From assembly GCF_011074955.1 (NCBI RefSeq), contig NZ_WUQJ01000018.1:186001-250000 (forward strand): a stretch of 64,000 bases of DNA, given 5' to 3'. Positions within the stretch are counted from its first letter, which is position 1, and every line of letters starts with the position of its first letter. Shown piece by piece: positions 1 through 9,300 of this stretch. Position numbers and translations under genes: made by a program. The notes under the pieces were generated by a model that had not been told where the DNA came from, searched no databases, and was given only the letters and a program-made list of their open reading frames with translations. Origin of the DNA: Marinobacter caseinilyticus (GTDB lineage Bacteria; Pseudomonadota; Gammaproteobacteria; Pseudomonadales; Oleiphilaceae).

Positions 1-1
1 G

Positions 2-1255
2 ATGGGCGCGGGTGCGTTTATCATGGCGTCTTACACCCAGGTGTCCTACCTCACCATCATCGGTGTTGCCGCGCTGCCGGCGTTACTGTATTTCCTTTCG
101 GTGGCCATGTTCGTGCGCATTGAGGCCAAACGCAGCCATGCGGTCAGGCTGGACGATGACAGCACGCCAACACTGAAAGACGTGCTCAAGGGCGGCTGGC
201 ATTACCTGCTTCCGCTGATTGTGCTGGTGGCAGCCCTGATTTACGGGTTTACACCCACCTATGCGGCCGGTATTGCCATAGTCTCGGTGATTGTGGCGTC
301 CTGGCTGTCGAAGAAGCCGATGATGCCCAGGGACATTCTGGATGCCATGGTGCAGGGCACTCGCAACATCATGACCACCGCGATTCTGCTCATTACCGTC
401 GGTTTGATCGTGAATGTGGTGTCCACCACCGGCATTGGCAATACCTTCTCCCTGATGATCACCGACTGGGCCGGTGGTAGTCTGCTGATCACCATCGTGC
501 TGGTGGCGTTGGCCTCACTGATACTGGGGATGGGTTTACCGGTAACGGCGGCCTATATCGTGCTGGCGACGCTTTCCGCGCCGGCAATTTACAATTTGAT
601 TGCCCAGAGCCAGCTGCTGGAGCTGCTGACCACCGGCCAGTTGCCGGAACAGGCCAAGGCTATCTTCATGCTGGCTGCGCCGGACAAACTGGCGCTACTC
701 AACAGTCCGATGGAGATGGCGACGGCACAGCAGTTGCTGGCTCTGGTGCCGGAGAGTTTCAGTAGCCAGTTGCTGGAACAGGCGTTAACGCCCCATGCAA
801 TTTCCATGGCACTGGTGTCCGCCCACATGATAATTTTCTGGCTGTCCCAGGACTCTAACGTTACGCCACCGGTATGCCTGACGGCATTCGCCGCTGCGGC
901 GATCGCCGGGACGCCTCCGATGCGTACCGGGTTTACCGCCTGGAAAATCGCCAAGGGGCTCTATATCGTGCCATTGCTGTTCGCGTATTCGCCGCTGATC
1001 TCCGGGGATTTCTCCGAAATGCTTCGGGTGTTTGTGTTTGGCCTCTTCGGGGTCTACGCCATTATCGCCGGGCTGGAAGGGTTTCTGGAACACCGGCTGG
1101 CCTGGTGGCTGCGCTTGCTGATGTTCCCCGTCGGGGCTCTGATGCTGTGGCCACACGGCACCTTATGGCTGGATTTGGCCGGGCTGGCGATCTTTATCTT
1201 GCTACTGGCGTGGAGCAGTAAACAGGGCAGGGGCGTTCAGCCGATCACCGTATGA
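2..1255 (+). CDS. TRAP transporter fused permease, C-terminal part (5' end outside window)
   Basis: This is the C-terminal ~417 residues of a TRAP-type (4TM/12TM fusion) permease, which imports organic acids with a periplasmic binding protein using ion gradients. The visible part is almost entirely hydrophobic and has the family's GMGLPVTAAYIV segment near residues 175-187 and the GAGAFIMA segment at the very start. The first in-frame ATG lies at the window edge, in the middle of a conserved region, so the real start is upstream. The stop overlaps the next gene by ATGA, so the two are probably co-transcribed. Substrate cannot be read from the sequence. Confidence 0.9.
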   Translation: MGAGAFIMASYTQVSYLTIIGVAALPALLYFLSVAMFVRIEAKRSHAVRLDDDSTPTLKDVLKGGWHYLLPLIVLVAALIYGFTPTYAAGIAIVSVIVASWLSKKPMMPRDILDAMVQGTRNIMTTAILLITVGLIVNVVSTTGIGNTFSLMITDWAGGSLLITIVLVALASLILGMGLPVTAAYIVLATLSAPAIYNLIAQSQLLELLTTGQLPEQAKAIFMLAAPDKLALLNSPMEMATAQQLLALVPESFSSQLLEQALTPHAISMALVSAHMIIFWLSQDSNVTPPVCLTAFAAAAIAGTPPMRTGFTAWKIAKGLYIVPLLFAYSPLISGDFSEMLRVFVFGLFGVYAIIAGLEGFLEHRLAWWLRLLMFPVGALMLWPHGTLWLDLAGLAIFILLLAWSSKQGRGVQPITV

Positions 1256-1998
1256 GCCCAACCGATATCATCGCTTTACTGGTGCTGGGTGGGCTCGCCG
1301 GCTTTATTAACGTACTGTCGGCCGGTGGCTCGATGCTGACGCTGCCATTGCTGATGTTTCTCGGCTTGCCACCGCAAGTCGCCAATGGCACCAACCGGGT
1401 GGCCATCACGTTGCAGAGCATTACCGCCGTTGGTGGTTTTTTCCGCGGTGGTCATGGCAATCTGGCTATCAGCCTGCGGCTGGCGGTGCCTGCAATTGTG
1501 GGCTCCATGGTCGGAGCCTGGATGGCGACCGGGGTCTCCGATGCGGTGTTTGAATGGGTACTGGTGGCAGCCATGGTCGGGGCCTCGCTGTTTATGGTGT
1601 TGCCACAGCCCAAACTCGATACCCGGCCATTAACACCCGAGCGCCTGGGGACTGCCATCTACACCGGCATGTTCCTGATCGGGCTCTATGGCGGCTTTAT
1701 CCAGGTCGGCGTCGGGGCGTTATTTATTGTGGTGCTGTATCGGGTACTGAAGATCGACCTGCGGCAGGTCAACGTGCTCAAAGTGGCGATTGTGTTGCTG
1801 TATACCTTGCCGGCACTGCTGATATTCGCACTCAATGACCAGGTGCGCTGGATCATGGGACTGACCCTTGCCGCCGGTAACATTGCGGGTGCAATCGTAG
1901 CGGTAAGAGTCAATATGAGTGCTCGTGGAGCCCAGTGGGTGAAATGGCTGACATTGGTGATGGTGGCGGCGATTCTGATTCGGCTTATCGGGTACTGA
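1252..1998 (+). CDS. TSUP (TauE/SafE) family membrane permease
   Basis: This 248-residue inner-membrane protein belongs to the TauE/SafE sulfite/organosulfur exporter family. It starts with the typical GGLAGFINVLSAGGSMLTLP segment (residues 13-32), has a short cytoplasmic loop, and repeats a related GLYGGFIQVGVGALF segment in its second half, as expected for the family's internal duplication. About seven to eight membrane segments can be seen. The start overlaps the stop of the TRAP permease by 4 bp, so translation is probably coupled. The transported substrate is unknown; the pairing suggests traffic of an organic or sulfonated anion, which is inference. Confidence 0.9.
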   Translation: MSPTDIIALLVLGGLAGFINVLSAGGSMLTLPLLMFLGLPPQVANGTNRVAITLQSITAVGGFFRGGHGNLAISLRLAVPAIVGSMVGAWMATGVSDAVFEWVLVAAMVGASLFMVLPQPKLDTRPLTPERLGTAIYTGMFLIGLYGGFIQVGVGALFIVVLYRVLKIDLRQVNVLKVAIVLLYTLPALLIFALNDQVRWIMGLTLAAGNIAGAIVAVRVNMSARGAQWVKWLTLVMVAAILIRLIGY

Positions 1999-2045
1999 CC
2001 CCCACCAATCCGGAGCGGCGGGTAGGGAAACGAAAGGAGTTCATC

Positions 2046-3041
2046 GTGAAAGCAATGGTAATTGAAGCATTTGGTGGCCCCGAGGTCTTTGTCGAACGGG
2101 AAATAACGACCCCTGAGCCGGGCCCGGGTCAGGTTAGGATTCGTGTAATGGCCTCCAGTGTGAATCCGATCGAAACCAAGATTCGTTCTGGACTGGTGCG
2201 CTCGGGCCCCGACATGCCCGCGATTCTCAACGGCGATGTGGCGGGAGAGATCGATAAAGTCGGCCCCGGTGTCAGTCGGTTTGCGGAGGGCGACAAAGTC
2301 TTTGGCTGCGCCGGTGGAGTGAAAGGATGGCAGGGTGCACTGGCGGATTTTATGGTGGCCGACGAACGGGTGCTAGCCAAGTACAGTCGTGAGATTCAAC
2401 TGCCGCTGGCCGAATGCGCCGCTCTGCCGCTGGTCTTCCTGACCAGTTGGGCTGCATTGGTGGACCGGGCCGACCTTCGGTCCGGTGAGCATGTGCTGAT
2501 ACATGGCGGTGCCGGGGGCGTCGGCCATGTTGCCATTCAGATCGCCAAGGCCCTCGGAGCGCGAGTGGCTACCACGGTCTCGTCGCCCGAAAAAGCACGG
2601 GTGGCCGAGGCGCTGGGGGCTGACGACATCATTTATTATCGCGACGAAGCAGTCGCCGGTTATGTTGAACGGGTGACCGGCGGTCAAGGGTTTAACCTGG
2701 TGTTCGACACCGTCGGTGGAGACAACCTCGACCGGTCCATTGAGGCCACGGCGATTTCTGGCCGGCTGTGCTCGATCAACACCCGTTCCACCCATGACCT
2801 GACCCAGTTACACGCCAAAAATCTCAGCCTCCACGTGATTTTCCGATCGGTGCCCCTGCTGTATGGCATTGGCATGGACGACCAGCCCCGGTTGCTGGAA
2901 GCGCTGCGAACAATGCTGTTAAAACACCAGGTGCGTCCGCTATTGGACGACCAGCGTTTTGACTTCAACGACGTCGGCGACGCCCATCGCCGCCTGGAAG
3001 CCGGTGAGGCCACAGGGAAGATTCTCTTGCTGCACGGTTAA
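2046..3041 (+). CDS. Zinc-type alcohol dehydrogenase / quinone oxidoreductase family protein
   Basis: This 331-residue cytosolic MDR-superfamily oxidoreductase has an N-terminal GroES-like fold beginning MKAMVIEAFGGPEVF and a Rossmann NAD(P)-binding motif GGAGGVGHVAIQIAKALGA in mid protein. Zinc ligands of the classical catalytic site are not evident, so it resembles the zinc-independent quinone oxidoreductase branch. The GTG start at 2046 is chosen over an in-frame ATG at 1935 because AAGGAG lies 6-11 bases upstream and the family homology begins there. The 1935 start would also overlap the TSUP gene. Substrate is not predictable from sequence alone. Confidence 0.9.
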   Translation: MKAMVIEAFGGPEVFVEREITTPEPGPGQVRIRVMASSVNPIETKIRSGLVRSGPDMPAILNGDVAGEIDKVGPGVSRFAEGDKVFGCAGGVKGWQGALADFMVADERVLAKYSREIQLPLAECAALPLVFLTSWAALVDRADLRSGEHVLIHGGAGGVGHVAIQIAKALGARVATTVSSPEKARVAEALGADDIIYYRDEAVAGYVERVTGGQGFNLVFDTVGGDNLDRSIEATAISGRLCSINTRSTHDLTQLHAKNLSLHVIFRSVPLLYGIGMDDQPRLLEALRTMLLKHQVRPLLDDQRFDFNDVGDAHRRLEAGEATGKILLLHG

Positions 3042-3160
3042 TCGATCGAACACGGCAAATTTTTAGGCGCCTTAGGGCGAGGAGCAAGACAAGGTTTTCA
3101 GTCCGATTTAGAACGATGGTGAAAGTAATTGTTCCCAGGGAAGTGGATTGAAGTGGATTA

Positions 3161-3640
3161 ATGAAAAAAGATAAATCTGATCTGATTGTCCCAGATTATA
3201 CCCGAGCCATTTTTCCAAAGGGGTGGGCTCATTTTCTAGGTGCAGTGATGTCGATGATGCCGGCGCTGGTGCTTGTGTTTATGTCTTTTTCGACGCTTTT
3301 TTTGGAGGGGCAGAACGTAAGCGTCAGGGCCGGTGTCATTCTTGGTGGCATCCTTTTACTGGCGGTAATGCTTTCTCACTCGACTTTTTTGCTGACCCGA
3401 GGGAAGCGGTGGGCGAGACCTTTTGTGAGGTGGTATCACAATGCCTGTATTTTATTACTGCTCTTGGGCTTAGTAATACAGTTTTTTCAAGGGAATCAAT
3501 CGCAGCATTATCCGGGACTGGTTGGATTGACTTTTGCCCTGGTCAGTTTCGCACTTTACCGCTCCAATGGCTTTGCCTTGTTTTGCGATCACTATTGCGA
3601 GTTATGGGAAGACTATCGCCAAAGACAGAAATCTGTTTGA
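3161..3640 (+). CDS. Hypothetical four-helix membrane protein
   Basis: This is a 159-residue protein of no recognised family. It starts with a lysine- and aspartate-rich cytoplasmic stretch and then shows about four hydrophobic segments (near residues 23-47, 57-80, 92-110 and 116-135). The C-terminus is charged. Base composition is more AT-rich than in the flanking genes. No strong ribosome binding site precedes ATG 3161; instead the last 20 bases before it are two near-identical 10-mers (AAGTGGATTG, AAGTGGATTA). The gene stands alone, upstream of the nuo operon. Confidence 0.7.
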   Translation: MKKDKSDLIVPDYTRAIFPKGWAHFLGAVMSMMPALVLVFMSFSTLFLEGQNVSVRAGVILGGILLLAVMLSHSTFLLTRGKRWARPFVRWYHNACILLLLLGLVIQFFQGNQSQHYPGLVGLTFALVSFALYRSNGFALFCDHYCELWEDYRQRQKSV

Positions 3641-3700
3641 TGATGAATCCTTTGGCACACCTCCTGTCTAAGCGAACCATCAGGAATTAAGGACCATTGT

Positions 3701-4141
3701 CTACTGCAACAAACGCTCTCCTGGTATTGTCAGTTGCCGGTTCCAGAATATTTGCGACAGTGGCAGATAGGATTTCTCTGCTAAGCATGTCTGCACTGAT
3801 CCTGGTTTTACGCCGGTTGTAAGGATTGCGGGCTGAAACGCAATCCTTTTATGTGTAACGGCCTCATAGTCCGCATTGATTGGGGAAAAGTCATAGGTCG
3901 GCGGGCACAATTTTTCCTTGAGTACGTCGTCCAAACCGACTGAGGGCATTTTAGATCGGATACGAACGGTCAATATTCCATTCAGGACAAAAGCGCCCTG
4001 ACATTGAGCGTATCCATTGTCCTGACAATTCCCAGCCCACAAAAACCAATCCACTGCGTGTTTTACCCATCGCTCATCGATCCATGTACTTCTTTGCTCA
4101 ATGGCGCAAATCCAGATGCCATAATAACCGAATATGAACAT
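3701..4141 (-). CDS. Doubtful hypothetical protein or gene remnant
   Basis: This is an open frame of 146 residues. The middle part (for example ERWVKHAVDWFLWAGNCQD and GAFVLNGILTVRIRSKMP) has protein-like composition, whereas the first ~16 and last ~35 residues look random. The only nearby purine-rich stretch (AAGGG) touches the start codon, leaving no proper spacing. A 10-bp hairpin lies inside the frame. It may be a decayed gene or chance; I do not recognise a family. Confidence 0.25.
   Translation of the reverse strand: MFIFGYYGIWICAIEQRSTWIDERWVKHAVDWFLWAGNCQDNGYAQCQGAFVLNGILTVRIRSKMPSVGLDDVLKEKLCPPTYDFSPINADYEAVTHKRIAFQPAILTTGVKPGSVQTCLAEKSYLPLSQIFWNRQLTIPGERLLQ
3821..3854 (+). terminator. 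Candidate rho-independent terminator
   Basis: AAGGATTGCG (3821-3830) and CGCAATCCTT (3839-3848) form a perfect 10-bp stem with an 8-base loop, followed by TTTTATG on the + strand. It could end transcripts from the gene at 3161-3640, although it is 180 bp downstream of that stop. The T-tract is short. Confidence 0.4.
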
Positions 4142-4326
4142 CCCTTTTTACCAAGGCAGAGGGGCTACTTTTCGGGGCCAGTGCAAGATTCTCACAACAC
4201 ATTCGCGCCAAGTCAGACTCGCTGCTAGTCTTTCAAGGAGCGTGCGGGTAATCCAAAAAGCACGGGATATTATCGCGAGAGAATTCTGGCACACAGGGAG
4301 AGGGTCGTCGTTGCCCTGGAGAACCT

Positions 4327-4731
4327 ATGGAGCAGAATGTCACTGAGGTAGTCGCGCAACATTGGGCTGTCGGGCTCTTTGTGTTGGCGGTTATTGCGTT
4401 ATGCGTTTTCATGATCGCAGTGTCCAGTTTGCTCGGTGGCCGAAGCCAGGGCCGCAGTAAAACCCTTCCATTCGAGTCCGGTGTTGTTGGCACCGGGCAC
4501 CCGCGCCAACGTTTTTCTGTGAAGTTCTATTTAGTCGCAATGCTGTTCGTGATCTTTGATATCGAAGCGGTTTTTCTGTTTGCCTGGGCGGTGTCCGTTC
4601 GCGACGTCGGTTGGGCGGGGTTCTGGGGCGCTGCGGTGTTTATCGTTATTCTATTGGCGGGGCTGCTTTACGACAGTCGTGTCGGGGCGTTGGAATGGGC
4701 GCCGAAACCGCGCACGAAGCCAAAGCCGTGA
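4327..4731 (+). CDS. nuoA: NADH-quinone oxidoreductase subunit A
   Basis: NuoA is a 134-residue membrane-arm subunit of respiratory complex I. It has three membrane segments (about residues 14-36, 66-88 and 96-116). The conserved loop LPFESGV lies between the first two, and the conserved [19 protein letters not shown] helix carries acidic residues important in the family. The first gene of a 13-gene operon, it is preceded by TGGAG with normal spacing. The C-terminus ends in a proline- and lysine-rich tail (KPRTKPKP). Confidence 0.97.
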   Translation: MEQNVTEVVAQHWAVGLFVLAVIALCVFMIAVSSLLGGRSQGRSKTLPFESGVVGTGHPRQRFSVKFYLVAMLFVIFDIEAVFLFAWAVSVRDVGWAGFWGAAVFIVILLAGLLYDSRVGALEWAPKPRTKPKP

Positions 4732-4825
4732 TCGGTTCCAAAGGTCTCCGGGCCCTGGCGGAAGCCAGGGTGCGGATATCCGATGAGACTGGGGTTTGAA
4801 TCTGATCGTCTGAGGGAGGTTTGGT

Positions 4826-5506
4826 ATGTCGTATACCTTGACCAGGGCCGATGATGCGTCAGCGTCCGGCACCGACCGTTACCCACTGGGTGACCACCGC
4901 TCGGCTGATGATCCCGTCAAGCAGCAACTCGACCGAAACGTGTTCACCGGCAAGCTCGATCAGGTCCTCAACTCGGCCGTAAACTGGGGCCGCAAGAATT
5001 CCCTCTGGCCCTACAATTTCGGGTTGTCCTGCTGCTATGTGGAGATGACCACCGCGTTCACCTCGCCCCACGACATTGCCCGCTTTGGCTCCGAAGTCAT
5101 TCGGGCCTCGCCCCGCCAAGCCGATTTCATGGTGATTGCGGGCACCTGCTTTATCAAGATGGCGCCGGTTATTCAGCAGTTGTACGACCAGATGCTGGAG
5201 CCAAAGTGGGTGATTTCCATGGGCTCCTGCGCCAACTCGGGTGGCATGTACGACATTTACTCCGTGGTTCAGGGGGTCGATAAGTTTCTGCCGGTTGACG
5301 TTTACATTCCCGGGTGTCCGCCCCGGCCGGAAGCGTTTTTACAGGGGCTGCAGCTGTTGCAGGAATCGATCCAGGCGGAGCGTCGCCCGTTGTCCTGGGT
5401 GGTGGGTGATCAGGGCGTTTATCGCGCCAAGATGCCCTCCCAGCGTGAGAAGCACCGCGCGAACCGGATTGCGGCCACCGAGTTGCGCAGCCCGGACAGT
5501 CTTTAA
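4826..5506 (+). CDS. nuoB: NADH-quinone oxidoreductase subunit B
   Basis: NuoB is the 226-residue peripheral-arm subunit that binds the terminal iron-sulfur cluster N2, which passes electrons to ubiquinone. The cluster ligands are visible as the adjacent pair C69-C70 (LSCCYVEM), C135 ([10 protein letters not shown]) and C164 ([10 protein letters not shown]). The start follows GGGAGG with good spacing. A 94-bp gap separates it from nuoA. Confidence 0.97.
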   Translation: MSYTLTRADDASASGTDRYPLGDHRSADDPVKQQLDRNVFTGKLDQVLNSAVNWGRKNSLWPYNFGLSCCYVEMTTAFTSPHDIARFGSEVIRASPRQADFMVIAGTCFIKMAPVIQQLYDQMLEPKWVISMGSCANSGGMYDIYSVVQGVDKFLPVDVYIPGCPPRPEAFLQGLQLLQESIQAERRPLSWVVGDQGVYRAKMPSQREKHRANRIAATELRSPDSL

Positions 5507-5605
5507 AACGGATGAGTGTTGTTGTCGACCTCTTCGCAAAGCCAGGCAATTCAGTGTCGACAGCAAGTGAAGTAAGCCATTAAGGCAAGACAGTGAGGCA
5601 AGTCC

Positions 5606-7405
5606 ATGACTGTTGTTACCCCGCCGGGCGGGTTGTCGAACGAGGCCGCCAAGGCCACAGACCGATACCGTGAGCCAGTGCTGGAGGCACTGCGGGAGCG
5701 CTTTGACACACTGAATCTGGTCGAGCAATCAACCCTGACGGGCATGCCTATACTGTGGATACCCCGTGAATCCTTGACCGAGGTGTTGGTGTTCCTGCGG
5801 GAACTGCCGGACCCATTCTCCTTGTTGTACGACTTGTCCGCCGTCGATGAGCGCTTGCGCAGCCACCGCAATGGTCTGCCCGATGCCGACTTTACAGTGT
5901 TCTACCATCTGCTATCGGTGACCCGAAACCGGGATGTGATGCTCAAGGTGCCATTGACGGAGGCCGATCTGAAACTGCCCACCTGCATCGCCGTGTTTTC
6001 CAACGCCAACTGGTATGAGCGCGAAGTGTGGGACATGTTCGGCATTGAATTCTCCGGCCACCCACACCTGACCCGGTTGTTGATGCCACCCACCTGGACC
6101 GGCCACCCGCTGCGAAAGGATTATCCGGCCCGGGCGACCGAATTTGACCCCTACACCCTGACCGTAGCGGGCCAGGAGCATGAGCAGCAGGCACTGAAAT
6201 TTGATCCCGAAGCCTGGGGTATGAAACGGGAGCGAAGCGGCAACGAGTTCATGTTCCTCAATCTGGGACCGAATCACCCCTCGGCCCACGGCGCATTCCG
6301 TCTGATTCTGCAACTGGATGGTGAGGAAATCGTCGATTGCGTACCTGACATTGGTTACCACCACCGGGGCGCGGAAAAAATGGCCGAGCGTCAGTCGTGG
6401 CACAGTTTTATTCCTTACACGGATCGTATCGATTACACCGGCGGCGTAATGAACAACCTGCCGTATGTACTGGCCGTGGAGAAGCTCGCCGGCATCCGGG
6501 TGCCGCCGCGGGTCGAGGTGATTCGGGTGATGATGGCCGAGATGTTTCGCATCACCAGCCACCTGCTGTTTCTGGGCACCTACCTGCAGGATCTCGGTGC
6601 CATGACGCCGGTGTTTTTCACCTTCAGTGACCGGCAGCGGGCCTACAAAGTGATTGAGGGCATTACTGGTTTTCGCATGCACCCGGCCTGGTATCGCATC
6701 GGCGGGGTGATGCAGGACTTACCCTCCGGCTGGCAGGGACTGGTTCAGGAATTCCTCGACTGGATGCCCAAACGGTTGCGGGAATACGAACGCGCGATGA
6801 TGCACAACGCCATTGTGCGTGAACGCACCCGCCACATTGCCGCATTCAATACCCGAGAGGCGCTGGCCTGGGGCGTGACCGGGCCCAACCTCCGGGCAAC
6901 TGGGTGTGATTTCGATTTGCGTAAGAAACGCCCCTATTCCGGCTATGACCAGTTCGATTTTGAGGTGCCTCTGGCGGCCAACGGCGACGTATTTGACCGC
7001 GGTCAAATCCGTATTGAAGAGATGCGCCAGAGCCTGAGGATCATCCAGCAATGCGTGAACACTATGCCGACTGGGGATTACAAGGCGGACCACCCGCTGA
7101 CTACGCCGCCGCCCCGGGAACGTATGCTGCAGCACATCGAAACGCTGATTACTCATTTTCTCCAGGTGTCCTGGGGGCCGGTGCTCAAACCCAATGAATC
7201 GGTACAAATGATTGAGGCCACTAAGGGCATCAACAGCTATTACCTGACCAGTGACGGTAACACCATGAGTTATCGCACACGAATTCGTACCCCCAGCTTT
7301 CCTCATCTGCAACAGATACCATCGTTGATGCGGGGCGGGTTTGTGCCGGACCTGATTGCGCACCTGGGCAGCATTGATTTCGTAATGGCGGATGTGGATC
7401 GCTGA
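5606..7405 (+). CDS. nuoCD: NADH-quinone oxidoreductase fused subunits C and D
   Basis: This 599-residue protein joins NuoC (about residues 1-200, with the [19 protein letters not shown] signature) to NuoD (about residues 210-599, with GPNHPSAHG and the quinone-site region [10 protein letters not shown]). The fused form is typical of Escherichia, Pseudomonas and relatives, rather than the separate genes of alphaproteobacteria. The C-terminus carries the conserved [12 protein letters not shown] ending. The stop overlaps the nuoE start by one base. Confidence 0.97.
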   Translation: MTVVTPPGGLSNEAAKATDRYREPVLEALRERFDTLNLVEQSTLTGMPILWIPRESLTEVLVFLRELPDPFSLLYDLSAVDERLRSHRNGLPDADFTVFYHLLSVTRNRDVMLKVPLTEADLKLPTCIAVFSNANWYEREVWDMFGIEFSGHPHLTRLLMPPTWTGHPLRKDYPARATEFDPYTLTVAGQEHEQQALKFDPEAWGMKRERSGNEFMFLNLGPNHPSAHGAFRLILQLDGEEIVDCVPDIGYHHRGAEKMAERQSWHSFIPYTDRIDYTGGVMNNLPYVLAVEKLAGIRVPPRVEVIRVMMAEMFRITSHLLFLGTYLQDLGAMTPVFFTFSDRQRAYKVIEGITGFRMHPAWYRIGGVMQDLPSGWQGLVQEFLDWMPKRLREYERAMMHNAIVRERTRHIAAFNTREALAWGVTGPNLRATGCDFDLRKKRPYSGYDQFDFEVPLAANGDVFDRGQIRIEEMRQSLRIIQQCVNTMPTGDYKADHPLTTPPPRERMLQHIETLITHFLQVSWGPVLKPNESVQMIEATKGINSYYLTSDGNTMSYRTRIRTPSFPHLQQIPSLMRGGFVPDLIAHLGSIDFVMADVDR

Positions 7406-7932
7406 TGATGGCCAAGACAACCAGACGCAACGAGGCAAACGTGATCACCCGGGAGGGCGATGGCTTTCACCTGCACGGTGACGACCGCGAGGCGATCCTG
7501 CAGATTGTGGCGCATTACGAGCAGCCCCAGGCCGCCTGCATCGATGCCCTGAAAATCGTGCAGCGTCGCCATGGCTGGGTGCCGGACGGAGCCATTCCTG
7601 CCATTGCGGAGGTGCTCGGCGTGGGTGCCGCCAGTGTCGAAGGTGTGGCCACTTTCTACAGCCTGATTTTTCGCCAGCCGGTGGGCCGCCACGTGATCCT
7701 TGTGTGCGATAGCAGCTCGTGTTTCCTCACCGGCTACGACGCCCTGCGGGATGCGCTCTCCATTCATTTAGGTATTGGCTTCGGTGAGACCACCCCTGAT
7801 AACCGCTTTACGCTGCTGCCGGTGTGCTGCCTGGGTGCGTGCGACAGCGGGCCGGCGTTGATGATCGGTGAGGATACCTATGCCCCGGTGACCCCCGACG
7901 ACATCTCTGCACTGTTGGAGGCTTACCCATGA
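7405..7932 (+). CDS. nuoE: NADH-quinone oxidoreductase subunit E
   Basis: This 175-residue peripheral subunit binds the 2Fe-2S cluster N1a. Ligands are visible in [10 protein letters not shown] and in [10 protein letters not shown] near the C-terminus. Two adjacent ATG codons (7405, 7408) are possible starts; the first overlaps the nuoCD stop. The stop overlaps the nuoF start by ATGA, consistent with coupled translation in the NADH-dehydrogenase module nuoE-F-G. Confidence 0.96.
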   Translation: MMAKTTRRNEANVITREGDGFHLHGDDREAILQIVAHYEQPQAACIDALKIVQRRHGWVPDGAIPAIAEVLGVGAASVEGVATFYSLIFRQPVGRHVILVCDSSSCFLTGYDALRDALSIHLGIGFGETTPDNRFTLLPVCCLGACDSGPALMIGEDTYAPVTPDDISALLEAYP

Positions 7933-9296
7933 TGCCTAAACTCGACCAGCTCCGCTATCGGTGTCAGCTCCATCAAAGTGCCACTGAGCGGCGAGAGGAA
8001 ACCCACCCGCTCACCTGGCGGTTAAGAGACGACGGTATCTGGATTGATCTGGACGATTACCGGGCGATGGATGGCTACACCGCGGTCACCAAGGTCCTGG
8101 CGAATAGCAGCCCGGACGACGTAATCGAAGTGATGAAAGACGCCAATGTACGCGGCCGTGGCGGCGGTGGTTTTTCCGCCGGGGTCAAGTGGGGGCTGAC
8201 CCTGAAAGGGCAGGGCCAGCCCCGGGGCTATCTGGTGTGCAACGCCGATGAAATGGAGCCTGGCACGTTCAAGGATCGTCTGCTGCTGGAACAGCAACCG
8301 CATTTGCTGATCGAGGGCATGATCCTGGCGGCCTATGCCAACCATTCCCGGTTTGGCTACGTGTTCCTGCGGGGGGAGTACGTGGCAGCGGCAAAGGCGG
8401 TCACCGCTGCACTGGGGGAGGCCCGGCACGCCGGGTGGCTGGGCGACAACATTGCCGGCTCGGGCTTCGATTTCGACATTGCCCTGCACACCGGCGCCGG
8501 CCGCTACATCTGTGGCGAAGAAACCGCCCTGATCAATTCGCTGGAAGGCTATCGTGCCAATCCCCGCGCCAAACCGCCGTTTCCCGGCCAGTCCGGGGCC
8601 TGGGGCAAACCCACCGTGGTCAACAATGTTGAGACCCTGTGCAACGTGCCTGCGGTTATGCGCCATGGCGCGTCGTGGTATCAGGGTTTGTCCGGCCAGC
8701 TCAGCGACGACGGCGGCACCAAATTGTATGGCGTCTCCGGGCTGGTCAATCGGCCGGGCCTGTGGGAGATGCCCATCGGCACCTCGGGTGAGGAACTGAT
8801 GGACCGGGCCGGTGGGGTGCAGTCGGGCCATGCCCTCAAAGCCTGGTTGCCCGGCGGGGGCAGTACCGGTTTCCTGTTGCCCGAGCATCTGGCGTGTGCA
8901 CTGGATTTTGACACCATCGGCAAGCAGGGCAGCCGGTTGGGCACCGGGCTGATCGCTGTGGTCACGGACCAGCAGAGTATGGTGGCGCTGGTGCGAAATC
9001 TGGAGGCTTTCTTTGCCCGCGAGTCCTGTGGCTGGTGTACGCCCTGCCGGGACGGGTTGCCTTGGACCGTCAAGTTGCTTCAGGCATTGGAGCGGGGTGA
9101 GGGCGAGCCGGAGGACATCGAACTGTTGGACAAGCTGGCGGACGACCTGGGGCCCGGCAAGACTTTTTGTGCCCACGCCCCTGGGGCCTCGATGCCACTG
9201 GCCAGCGCGATCCGGTATTTCCGGGCTGAATTTGATCAGGGTGTGCGACGCTCGCGCACGCCATCCGATGTTGATTCCGTCGGGGCGGGGGGGTAG
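7929..9296 (+). CDS. nuoF: NADH-quinone oxidoreductase subunit F
   Basis: NuoF (455 residues) oxidises NADH, using FMN and the 4Fe-4S cluster N3. The glycine-rich nucleotide-binding motif [14 protein letters not shown] lies near residues 76-89, the FMN/NADH region [18 protein letters not shown] near residue 190, and the N3 ligands in [12 protein letters not shown] near residues 360-371, with a further cysteine in [11 protein letters not shown]. The 5' end overlaps nuoE and the stop lies 4 bases before nuoG. Confidence 0.97.
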   Translation: MMPKLDQLRYRCQLHQSATERREETHPLTWRLRDDGIWIDLDDYRAMDGYTAVTKVLANSSPDDVIEVMKDANVRGRGGGGFSAGVKWGLTLKGQGQPRGYLVCNADEMEPGTFKDRLLLEQQPHLLIEGMILAAYANHSRFGYVFLRGEYVAAAKAVTAALGEARHAGWLGDNIAGSGFDFDIALHTGAGRYICGEETALINSLEGYRANPRAKPPFPGQSGAWGKPTVVNNVETLCNVPAVMRHGASWYQGLSGQLSDDGGTKLYGVSGLVNRPGLWEMPIGTSGEELMDRAGGVQSGHALKAWLPGGGSTGFLLPEHLACALDFDTIGKQGSRLGTGLIAVVTDQQSMVALVRNLEAFFARESCGWCTPCRDGLPWTVKLLQALERGEGEPEDIELLDKLADDLGPGKTFCAHAPGASMPLASAIRYFRAEFDQGVRRSRTPSDVDSVGAGG

Positions 9297-9300
9297 CGGC

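Larger units (their letters stand above)
3641..4326. other. Long intergenic stretch before nuoA
   Basis: This 686-bp stretch holds no gene I can name. It contains a 10-bp perfect hairpin at 3821-3848, a doubtful open frame on the minus strand (3701-4141), and the leader of nuoA. TATTAT at 4268-4273 could be a -10 box for the nuo operon, but no convincing -35 is present 17 bases upstream. GGAG lies just before the nuoA start. Confidence 0.5.
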
